Part shown: positions 1-5,990 of the stretch, in pieces
How the letters are laid out: every line of letters starts with the position of its first letter
How positions within the stretch are numbered: position 1 is the stretch's first letter
Source of the DNA: Wenzhouxiangella sp.
GTDB lineage: Bacteria > Pseudomonadota > Gammaproteobacteria > Xanthomonadales > Wenzhouxiangellaceae
Assembly (NCBI GenBank): GCA_021767625.1
Contig: JAASTB010000127.1
Coordinates: 1-6,623, forward strand
Direction: 5' to 3'
Length of the DNA stretch: 6,623 nt
Program-made: the position numbers and the translations under genes
The notes under the pieces: generated by a model
What the model was told of the DNA's origin: nothing
Database searches by the model: none
Seen by the model: only the letters and a program-made list of their open reading frames with translations

Positions 1-16
1 CTTTAATATGCATGAC

Positions 17-98
17 GGACGCCTCCTCTTGATCTGACTGGTGGTTACGTCTAACCAGTGTGGCGCATCGCGACGCCGAGTAAGAAGGGGAGGCGTCC
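17..98. repeat. 82-bp inverted-repeat element with two nested hairpins
   Basis: The ends are GGACGCCTCC (17-26) and its exact reverse complement (89-98). The pairing extends to 14 bp (17-30 with 85-98), the only non-Watson-Crick pair being T27/G88, a G-U wobble in plus-strand RNA. Inside lie a hairpin at 37-59 (ACTGGT with ACCAGT, or alternatively GGTTA 43-47 with TAACC 52-56 around a CGTC loop) and a small one at 62-77 (GGCG with CGCC). Together they would make a closed three-way junction. It could be a non-coding RNA, a small mobile repeat or a folded recombination site. It is not a tRNA: there is no T-loop motif. Confidence 0.55.
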
Positions 99-164
99 AT
101 CTCATCACCCACAGAATTCACAACTGAGTTGCTCTTTCCTCAGCCGATGGTGGCTTGGGAGCTG

Positions 165-220
165 GGAGAAACCAGGATACCCATGAACATTTCCGAAAAT
201 CATGGGCGTCCTGATTCTCC
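165..220. repeat. Imperfect 56-bp hairpin
   Basis: Three paired blocks: GGAGAA 165-170 with TTCTCC 215-220; CAGGAT 173-178 with GTCCTG 208-213 (one T-G wobble on the plus strand); CCCATGA 180-186 with TCATGGG 200-206. They are split by a small asymmetric internal loop and one mismatch, and capped by a 13-base loop (187-199). About 19 pairs is more than expected by chance in so short a region. Neither side is followed by a T-run, so it is not a typical terminator. Confidence 0.5.
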
Positions 221-221
221 A

Positions 222-248
222 CCGGTTCTCTGGTGTCCCGGTTCTCTG
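222..248. repeat. Two direct copies of CCGGTTCTCTG, period 16 bp
   Basis: The 11-mer occurs exactly at 222-232 and 238-248, separated by five bases, immediately next to the hairpin at 165-220. It may be a small slippage duplication or a paired binding site; nothing in the sequence decides. Confidence 0.5.
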
Positions 249-345
249 TAGGCCAACGCTGACGATCAGTGGTTAGTGAAGCGAACTGAATAACGTCGAC
301 GCCTGGATCGCACACGGCAGCGGCGCTACCCGGTATGCGTTTTGA

Positions 346-948
346 CTAGTTTTCGAAGGCGTCTTGAAAAACGAGCGGTCCTAGCGAATCGTAGACAACC
401 GCGATTCCGTGAATCACAACGTTGGGACATGTATCGTTGACCTCGGAGCGGAACAGGCTGGCCGTGACAGCGTCGCCCGGTGCGAAGACGCCAACCGAGA
501 CGGGCGTATAGATTGCTGTGTTGCCATGCTCAGAAGTGTCATTGGAGACCAACGGCAAGCCTGAATTGGAGGACAGAGAGCCGGTGTCCGACGGGCCGCC
601 GTCGACGTCATGGCGCGTCAATGCGTTGCTGCGCAAGTTGAGGTTGCACGATTCTCCTCCGGTACTCCAGATAATCCTAACGACAGGCATGGAACCGGGC
701 GCGAAGTCTTCCGGGATCGTGAACCCAAAGTAGAAGCTACTACGATTGTCGGGGTTTCCTGCGGGATCGTCCATTAAGATCCCTGCCCTGAAACCACGCA
801 GCATCTGAGCATTGTCAGACAACGAGGCGCCAAAGGGGCTGATCGAAATGCTTTTCTCGACGGTCTGAGCAGAGGCCGATCCAACGGCGGAAAGCAGGAT
901 GATTCCGAAGAAAGTGGCAAGAGGGGTGCTGAAGCTATTGTTGTTCAT
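346..948 (-). CDS. Small exported protein of unknown function, beta-rich, with FxDxFE-type C-terminal tail
   Basis: I do not recognise a named family. The 200-residue product starts at ATG 948, preceded by TGGAGAA with a 5-base gap. The frame is open upstream to 1092, inside the preceding gene, but only the 948 start puts a signal peptide at the N-terminus: a polar head, a hydrophobic core (residues 9-22), then ASA before Q28. The mature part (28-200) is rich in alternating hydrophobic/polar stretches and Gly/Asp/Ser turns, suggesting a beta sandwich; phrases such as TIPEDFAP...VRIIWS and FAPGDAVTASLFR recall jelly-roll-like surface or fibre domains, which is only a resemblance. C101 and C174 could form one disulfide. 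The last residues, LVFQDAFEN, resemble a short (I/V)FxDGFE ending that I associate with exported proteins of Xanthomonadales and relatives. The gene follows the metallopeptidase-like gene by 85 bp on the same strand and may be co-transcribed with it. Confidence 0.8.
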   Translation of the reverse strand: MNNNSFSTPLATFFGIILLSAVGSASAQTVEKSISISPFGASLSDNAQMLRGFRAGILMDDPAGNPDNRSSFYFGFTIPEDFAPGSMPVVRIIWSTGGESCNLNLRSNALTRHDVDGGPSDTGSLSSNSGLPLVSNDTSEHGNTAIYTPVSVGVFAPGDAVTASLFRSEVNDTCPNVVIHGIAVVYDSLGPLVFQDAFEN

Positions 949-951
949 GAG

Positions 952-958
952 TTCTCCA
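952..958 (-). promoter_or_regulatory. Ribosome-binding site of the small exported protein
   Basis: The minus strand reads AATGGAGAACTC directly before ATG 948; GGAG ends five bases... after which AACTC leads to the start codon. It supports the ATG at 948 rather than the upstream in-frame ATG at 1092. Confidence 0.7.
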
Positions 959-978
959 TTCGATATGTTCGCAGTTGA

Positions 979-1006
979 TCGACTGTTCTTCTGATCGTTC
1001 GACTGT
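979..1006. promoter_or_regulatory. Two direct TCGACTGT octamers, 20 bp apart, in the spacer between the two exported-protein genes
   Basis: TCGACTGT occurs at 979-986 and again at 999-1006, a centre-to-centre distance of 20 bp, close to two helical turns. They lie 31-58 bp upstream of the ATG at 948, within the 85-bp spacer. Such spacing is compatible with a regulator binding on one face of the DNA, or with chance in a short spacer. No matching promoter boxes stand out. Confidence 0.25.
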
Positions 1007-1033
1007 GTTGTGGCAAGGAAGGGCCAGCCTGGG

Positions 1034-3199
1034 TCAGTGGGTCGAGTTCGTGAGCCTTCCCGGATGACCAATGGCGGACGACGGTGCAGCATGCGGCATG
1101 GCGCAGTCTTCGAAAGGTGTTGCGAGTTCCATCTCGGGGGTCACCGAATCCGGGGCCGAGAGCGTTGAGGGGGCCTGCTTGGTGCCCCGCGCAGTCGTCG
1201 GGTTGGGGTCGACACGATACAGCGGCGGGTTGCTCAGCGGGATGATGTCCGCGTCTTCACGTCGCCACGATGGGGCGTGTTCGTTCGGCCAGGCGACATC
1301 GATCGAGGCCCGGCCGCGTCGGCCATCCTCTTCGAACTCGTACTGCACAATGCCCGCGGCGGCGGTCGTCGTGCCGACATTGGGGCAACCCAGGCAGTAC
1401 CCGGTGACTGCGTCGAGCGGCGTGGTGTCATCGGAGATCGGGCGAGATCCGATCGTCCAGCGTGGCTGGCCGTTCTCGTCGTAGAAATAGGCGACGGAGA
1501 CTTCGGTGTCGCCTCTTCGGTCGATGGCCAGGCCCCACCCTGAACCAGCCGGCTCGTGCCAGCGGCCGGTGACCTGTTGCTCCGCGGCGATCGAGCTCCC
1601 GAACGGCAGCGGGCGAAGATTCATTGCGACTGTTTTGAAATCCGTGAGCTTGCCGAGGTTCAGTTCGGCGTTGGCCCGGATGGTCCAACCCGCCGCGCCC
1701 CAGCTGCCATAGAACTGGAAGCTGGCCGAACCGGCATGCAGGCTACTGAGCTGACCTGTCTCTTCATCGAGGCGCTGGATCCGCAGATCCATCTGCACCG
1801 CGCTGATATCCCCCTCAGGATCGTTACCCAGCGGGGCACTGCCGACCACCCACAGCGGATCTCCGTAGGGATCGAAGGTGAAGAGCATGACGGTAACCTC
1901 ATCGCCGGCCATCTGGAAGTCGAAGCCATGGCCGCTGAAGTTCGGGTCGTGGAACAGTCCTGAAGGGGCCTGGAATGAGGGTCCGTATGCGTAAAGCCCT
2001 GTCTGTTGCACTCTAGCTTGTAGCATCCCGGTCTGCTTGTCGTACCCGGAATTGCGGACAGGCCGCCAGTAAAACTCACCCGATTCCGTACGGTGCTGTG
2101 TAAGCAGGTCGTAACGCTCGATGGGCTGATCATTCAGGAAGAACGGCTGTGGCCTGATCTCGAGGGTGACAGGTCGTTCGAATTCGACGGTTTCGGTGTA
2201 AGGGGAGTCGGACTTGCCCTCGGCAACGATGGCGAATGCTCGCGGCCAATGTGTGAACGGCATCTGTCCCCAGATGCTTTTGAGCGCGTCCAGTCGAAAG
2301 GCGCGGTCTCCTTGCAGAGTATGATCGGGAAACGACACTCGAAAATGCTCTTCGACAGCCTCGTAGCTGCCTGCATGCGGACCGACGGTGAATTCCATGC
2401 CGATCTCAAGTGCATTGGCGCCCCCGGCCAGCCAGGCCGAAGCCGTATCCGCAGAAACCTGCGCGTCGATCAAGCTGCGCAGCTCAGCCAGGCTGGTCGT
2501 GTAGCCGCTAGAGGCACGTCGGGAGTAAAAGCCCTCCTCGTTCCCAAAGCGGCGGTCGAGCTCGACGATGGCCGCGCGTACATCGTTCTTGTCAAGGCCG
2601 AAATCCCGGCAGAGTCGATGCATGGTGATCGTTCTAGTCGACCGTCCATAATAATCCGAGCAAGGATCGGCAAACATGTGTGTTGGCTCGACGATGTCCC
2701 ATGACGACCAGTATGGGAACCATTCGTAGGAATGGATGTGTCTGCGGAAGAGGATGAGATGAGCGTACTCATGCAGAGATAGAACCTGATTGCGAGTGGC
2801 GAGGTTGGCGGCGTCACGTTCGACTTCGAACAGACAGTTGACACCGCGTTGCTGGTCCCAGCCTCGGTGGATGCCGATCTCGGCGTAGCCCGCGGCGCCG
2901 GCTAGTGGTGGACAGATCGACGAGGCATTGAGGTGAATCTCGACCGGTTTGAGTTCCTCCAGAACGTCGACGCCGTGCCACTGGATGAGCTGTGGCAGCA
3001 GTTCCCTGAAGTTCCGGTGATAAGTCCTAATCTGCTCGTCCTCAGCGTCGCAAGGCTCTTTGCAATACATGGCGAAATCATCGCCCGATTCGTGCCAGAC
3101 CTCGAAAATCTCGTTTCCAATCTGCTCGGTCGATCGCTGGGCGTCGGCCGAGAGGTCGGCCGTGAAGAAGATGAGCAAGGCGGCGAAGTGGATGCGCAT
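1034..3199 (-). CDS. Exported HExxH metallopeptidase-like protein with two SGxG/PxW repeat domains
   Basis: A 721-residue protein of unproven function. The chosen ATG at 3199 starts a signal peptide (MRIHFAALLIFFTADLSADA, likely cut after ADA at 20) and has AGGGG six bases upstream; the frame stays open to 3469, but that extension would bury the signal peptide. Residues 21-240 look like a zinc-peptidase domain: HEYAH at 143-147, with E171 (23 residues after the second His) or E159 as possible third ligand, and six cysteines (46, 50, 96, 122, 180, 197) that could form disulfides in the periplasm or outside. HEYxH is also the form found in M9 collagenases, but I cannot assign a family. Residues 250-410 are probably beta-rich. 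Two related domains follow (about 414-530 and 544-657). The tail (660-721) is Pro/Ser/Thr-rich and probably disordered. The gene lies 226 bp after the kinase gene and 85 bp before another exported protein. Peptidase activity is inference; the reading frame and export signal are well supported. Confidence 0.85.
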   Translation of the reverse strand: MRIHFAALLIFFTADLSADAQRSTEQIGNEIFEVWHESGDDFAMYCKEPCDAEDEQIRTYHRNFRELLPQLIQWHGVDVLEELKPVEIHLNASSICPPLAGAAGYAEIGIHRGWDQQRGVNCLFEVERDAANLATRNQVLSLHEYAHLILFRRHIHSYEWFPYWSSWDIVEPTHMFADPCSDYYGRSTRTITMHRLCRDFGLDKNDVRAAIVELDRRFGNEEGFYSRRASSGYTTSLAELRSLIDAQVSADTASAWLAGGANALEIGMEFTVGPHAGSYEAVEEHFRVSFPDHTLQGDRAFRLDALKSIWGQMPFTHWPRAFAIVAEGKSDSPYTETVEFERPVTLEIRPQPFFLNDQPIERYDLLTQHRTESGEFYWRPVRNSGYDKQTGMLQARVQQTGLYAYGPSFQAPSGLFHDPNFSGHGFDFQMAGDEVTVMLFTFDPYGDPLWVVGSAPLGNDPEGDISAVQMDLRIQRLDEETGQLSSLHAGSASFQFYGSWGAAGWTIRANAELNLGKLTDFKTVAMNLRPLPFGSSIAAEQQVTGRWHEPAGSGWGLAIDRRGDTEVSVAYFYDENGQPRWTIGSRPISDDTTPLDAVTGYCLGCPNVGTTTAAAGIVQYEFEEDGRRGRASIDVAWPNEHAPSWRREDADIIPLSNPPLYRVDPNPTTARGTKQAPSTLSAPDSVTPEMELATPFEDCAMPHAAPSSAIGHPGRLTNSTH
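1229..1960 (-). repeat. Two tandem protein repeats (SGxG ... GxPxW domain) inside the exported metallopeptidase-like gene
   Basis: Copy 1 covers residues about 414-530 and copy 2 about 544-657 of the product of 1034-3199. Both have a short G-x-(F/W)-H-(D/E)-P opening, then SGHGFDF (422-428) against SGWGLAI (553-559), then GDPLWVVGSAP (446-456) against GQPRWTIGSRP (577-587). The distance from the first Gly of the SGxG motif to the Trp is 27 residues in both copies. Copy 2 adds a CLGC pair (602-605) that copy 1 lacks. The copies are too diverged to be a recent DNA duplication. I recall similar domains at the C-termini of exported proteins in Xanthomonadales-like bacteria; their function is not known to me. 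Confidence 0.75.
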
Positions 3200-3425
3200 G
3201 GGAATCCCCTTTTTCGGATTAACACGTCGGGTACGCATCGCCGTGCGAAAACCGGACAGCCATCGGCGACGCAGCGGGCGTGCTGGGGAATTCCGCGGTC
3301 CTAAGGGAAGCGCCAGGATTGAAGGGCAAGCGAGCTTATGCTGCGCTTTCCCCTCGGCTTTAAAGGTCCCAACCAACGACGCATATGGCCCAGCCCGACT
3401 CCATCCGGGACGCCCCGTTGGACGT
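3200..3425 (-). other. 226-bp intergenic spacer, possible promoter of the exported-protein genes
   Basis: This holds no gene of its own. Read on the minus strand, TTTAAA (3359-3364), an 18-base gap and CATAAG (3335-3340) match the sigma-70 consensus at four of six positions each, so a promoter about 140 bp ahead of the ATG at 3199 is possible but weak. A small CGGG/CCCG hairpin with a 4-base loop (3406-3417) sits just after the kinase stop, without a T-run, so I do not call a terminator. Whether transcription passes through from the kinase gene cannot be decided from sequence. Confidence 0.3.
3205..3210 (-). promoter_or_regulatory. Ribosome-binding site of the exported metallopeptidase-like gene
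   Basis: The minus strand reads AAAAAGGGGATTCCC directly before ATG 3199. The AGGGG core ends six bases before the start, a normal spacing. It decides the start in favour of the signal-peptide ATG over the far-upstream in-frame starts. Confidence 0.65.
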
Positions 3426-5990
3426 TTAGTCGGCTTGCTCGACGGACGTCGATCTCTCCTGGCGACCAACGTCTGGGGATGTCCTGCAGGATAGGCCCCG
3501 TCCGATGATGACCAGCTCTACCGAGTAAGCGCTTTCCAGGGCGTCGCGCAATGTCTCGCATCGGCCGTCATCACGCTCGACCAGGTAGGCGCTCAGGTGG
3601 CTCTGAAGCTGTCGATTGGATCGGGCCGCGGGCGTGTCGTAAAGATTGGTCGCGTTCGCTGCGCCCAGAGCATCGCGCGCAGGGGCTTCAAGTCCGGCCA
3701 GATGCGCGGCGAGGGCGCGCAGCAGCAGATGCGTGTGCCACAGTAGCCGGTCGGGCAACGGGTGATCGGGGAAAGCGCGGGCAGTGCGCTCGAACCAGGC
3801 ACGGCGGTGAGCGGCAGCGAGGTAGGGCGTCAAGCTCAGGCGCTGATTGCCGATTTCCAGCCCGGTCGAACCGTCGGGGAGTTTTGCCTCATCCATCGTT
3901 GCGTGAATCGCCGGATCGCCTAGTTGTTCCGGAAGCTTGGCGTTGCTGTCGGCGAGCAGGCTAGAGAAACTCGCGCGTTCGCGAAAGAAAACGACATCGG
4001 GATGTCCCGGCCCGTACACGCTCCCCAGCCTTTCCGCTGCCTGGGAGAATCTCAGCTGGGCGTCGCCGTAGCGTTCGTCGAACAATGCAATGAGGCCCAG
4101 GCTGCCGGCCACTTCGGCACTGGACTCCTCCGGTGCGCCCGGCAGGTTCCGTGCGCTCCAGTCCAGCAGTGACTGGCGGGCGGCATCGCGCTCGCCCAGA
4201 AGAACACGCGCGTCCCAGTAGTTGCTGAGCACCATGCCCAGCATCCATTGCGGCGCCTCTTCAGAGGCCGGCAGAGTCTGCAGGGCGGAATCGAGGGTTT
4301 CGACCGCGGTTGCGTAGTCACCCATCAGTGTCTGCGCGGTACCCAGCATGTTCTGCGTGTAAGCGTATCGCCAGTCGTCCGGCGACCAGAGGTGAGCCCT
4401 TTGTACATGCAAGCTGCGTTCGAGCAGCTCGGCCGATTCCGGGTAGCGGCCCAGCATTTTCTCGGCGGTGGCTAGTGTCACGAGGCTGTTCGCATAGTGC
4501 TCGGAGCGGGTTTCTCCGCTGGCTTCGAGCTGGCTGACTGTGAGGGCCGACAGCTCGGCCGCTTTCGCCGGCTCGGAACGATTGAGGTAGACCGCTGCCA
4601 ACTCATCGGCAAGGGCCGCCTGAACGCCGGGCCGGTCCTCCATGTCCGTCACCCGTGAGTAGGCTTCGGCCAACAAGTCCTCTGCCGAGGGTGATTGGCC
4701 CCGATGCCGGGCGGGATTGGCGCCGTTGAACACGTCGGCCAGGAGACCGACGGCCGTTTCGAACTTCTGCGCTTCTGCGGCGGCCCGGTCGCGCTGCGCG
4801 GCGGCGCGCTGCGCCTGGAAAGTCGAAACGGCGACGCCGACCAGCAGGGACAAGGCGAGCAGGGAACCCGCCGCGGCCAGCGTCTTGTGCCGCCTGAACC
4901 ACTTTCCGAGCAGGTAGCGCCGGCCGGTCATGGCAGCCCGCACCGGTGCATCGTCGAGCCAGGCCTTCAGGTCGTCGCGCAGCTGGCCGACATCCTTGTA
5001 ACGATCTTCGATGGGCTTTTCCAGGCATTTGGCCACGATCGCATTGAGTTCGGCATCGGCGCACGGCGGCCCCGGCGTCTCGCGCAGCACCGCCTCGATC
5101 GCGTGGTCTGCGTTCTTCGCGGCAAACGGGCTTCGGCCGGCCAGTGCGCGGTAGAGCAGGGCACCGAGTCCCCAGCAATCGGTTCGCACGTCGACCGGAC
5201 CGCCCCTGATCTGCTCCGGCGCGCCGTAGGAGGGCGTGTACGGTGCCAGCGTTTCGTCATTGGCTTCTTCCGAGGTCGCCCCAGCCAGGGCGGCCGAGAC
5301 CCCGAAATCCAGCAGGAAGGGCACATCGTCCTCATCGACGATCACGTTGGCGGGTTTGATGTCCCGGTGCAGCACCAATTGCTGGTGGGCGTAGGCGACG
5401 GCATCGACGACGGGCAGGAGCAGTTGCACGCATTCGCGCATCGAAAGATCATGCGTGTCGATGTAGTGGTCCAGGGTCTTCCCTCGGATCAGTTCGCTGA
5501 CCAGGTAAGGGTGACCCTCCTCGCTGGCGCCGGCGTCCAGCAGTACGGCGATATTGGGGTGGCGCAGCTGTGCCAGCGTCTGGCGTTCGCGCAGGAAGCG
5601 CTGCATGGCGGCGGAGCTGAAGTGGTCGCTGATGAGCTTGAGGGCGCCGGTCTGCTCGAACTGCTCTGCCTGTTTGGTGGCTACATAGACCCGGCCCTGT
5701 CCACCGGATGCAAGGTGCTCCCGGATTTCCCAGCGGCCGACCCGCTCGGGTCGACGATCGTGCTCCGTGTCAGACACATTGACCTGAGCTGCCGCTGGCT
5801 GGTCGAAGACCGAATGGGTCGCGCCCAGGGCGGCGACCAGTTCGCGAACTTCGGAGACAACCGGACGAGGATACTTCTCGAGCATCGAGATCAGCAGCGC
5901 TTCGCGGCTGGATTCCGGCGCATCGAGTACCTCGTCGAAACAGCGATCGACCAGCCGCCAGTGCGCGGCGCTGTCCTCTTGATCGCTCAC
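3426..5990 (-). CDS. Transmembrane Ser/Thr protein kinase with C-terminal TPR domain
   Basis: An 854-residue Hanks-type kinase. Residues 1-66 form the helical N-terminal segment usual in sigma-linked kinases, ending in VFDQP. The kinase domain spans about 87-345: glycine loop LASGGQGRVYVA (93-104), lysine K118 in GALKLI, alpha-C glutamate E135, catalytic HRDIKPAN (208-215), DFG (228-230), APE (257-259) and D271. The first glycine of the loop is alanine (A94), a mild change; the rest looks active. T247 and T252 in the activation loop are candidate autophosphorylation sites. A basic stretch (RRYLLGKWFRRHK, 357-369) precedes one membrane helix (371-391), so the kinase should be cytoplasmic and the C-terminus outside. 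A short Ala/Gln/Arg-rich helix (392-410) leads to about five TPR-like repeats (457-660); residues 690-854 are helical and unassigned. The start codon is GTG, overlapping the sigma stop as GTGA, which suggests translational coupling; there is no clear separate ribosome-binding site. The likely role is sensor and activator of the upstream sigma factor. Confidence 0.93.
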   Translation of the reverse strand: MSDQEDSAAHWRLVDRCFDEVLDAPESSREALLISMLEKYPRPVVSEVRELVAALGATHSVFDQPAAAQVNVSDTEHDRRPERVGRWEIREHLASGGQGRVYVATKQAEQFEQTGALKLISDHFSSAAMQRFLRERQTLAQLRHPNIAVLLDAGASEEGHPYLVSELIRGKTLDHYIDTHDLSMRECVQLLLPVVDAVAYAHQQLVLHRDIKPANVIVDEDDVPFLLDFGVSAALAGATSEEANDETLAPYTPSYGAPEQIRGGPVDVRTDCWGLGALLYRALAGRSPFAAKNADHAIEAVLRETPGPPCADAELNAIVAKCLEKPIEDRYKDVGQLRDDLKAWLDDAPVRAAMTGRRYLLGKWFRRHKTLAAAGSLLALSLLVGVAVSTFQAQRAAAQRDRAAAEAQKFETAVGLLADVFNGANPARHRGQSPSAEDLLAEAYSRVTDMEDRPGVQAALADELAAVYLNRSEPAKAAELSALTVSQLEASGETRSEHYANSLVTLATAEKMLGRYPESAELLERSLHVQRAHLWSPDDWRYAYTQNMLGTAQTLMGDYATAVETLDSALQTLPASEEAPQWMLGMVLSNYWDARVLLGERDAARQSLLDWSARNLPGAPEESSAEVAGSLGLIALFDERYGDAQLRFSQAAERLGSVYGPGHPDVVFFRERASFSSLLADSNAKLPEQLGDPAIHATMDEAKLPDGSTGLEIGNQRLSLTPYLAAAHRRAWFERTARAFPDHPLPDRLLWHTHLLLRALAAHLAGLEAPARDALGAANATNLYDTPAARSNRQLQSHLSAYLVERDDGRCETLRDALESAYSVELVIIGRGLSCRTSPDVGRQERSTSVEQAD
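5987..5990 (-). promoter_or_regulatory. GTGA stop/start overlap coupling sigma factor and kinase
   Basis: The sigma stop TGA (5987-5989) and the kinase GTG start (5988-5990) overlap by four bases. No good Shine-Dalgarno lies in the bases just upstream, so ribosomes finishing the sigma gene probably re-initiate here. This would keep the two proteins at a fixed ratio. Confidence 0.75.

Larger units (their letters stand above)
1..345. other. Gene-free region downstream of the small exported protein, rich in inverted repeats
   Basis: No credible coding sequence lies here on either strand. It holds an 82-bp inverted-repeat element (17-98), an odd palindrome CAACTGAGTTG (121-131), an imperfect hairpin (165-220), a pair of 11-bp direct repeats (222-248) and a small hairpin CGCTGA/TCAGTG (257-271). 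I see no intrinsic terminator for the minus-strand genes: none of the hairpins is followed by a T-run in that direction. It may carry a structured RNA or the edge of a repeated element. Confidence 0.5.

Noticed and set aside
41..60. Integron attC-like core: GTCTAAC (plus, 49-55 area) fits RYYYAAC and its complement fits GTTRRRY.
   Set aside because: The partner core site in the right order and distance is missing, and there is no integrase or cassette gene; the outer ends of the 82-bp element lack the AAC/GTT cores.
17..98. A tRNA, because 7-bp ends GGACGCC/GGCGTCC and inner hairpins resemble a cloverleaf.
   Set aside because: There is no T-loop GTTCRA motif, no proper anticodon arm and no D-arm spacing on either strand.
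118..315. A 65-codon minus-strand frame with a GTG start in the gene-free region.
   Set aside because: No Shine-Dalgarno, no recognisable composition or motif, and it runs through the hairpin and direct repeats.
949..1092. N-terminal extension of the small exported protein to an ATG at 1092.
   Set aside because: It would overlap the upstream gene and place the signal peptide 48 residues inside; the 948 start has a good ribosome-binding site.
2093..2704. A 203-codon plus-strand frame.
   Set aside because: Antisense to the exported metallopeptidase-like gene; no domain or convincing start signal.
3200..3469. N-terminal extension of the metallopeptidase-like gene.
   Set aside because: The frame is open to 3469 and would overlap the kinase gene, but the signal peptide and ribosome-binding site mark 3199 as the start.
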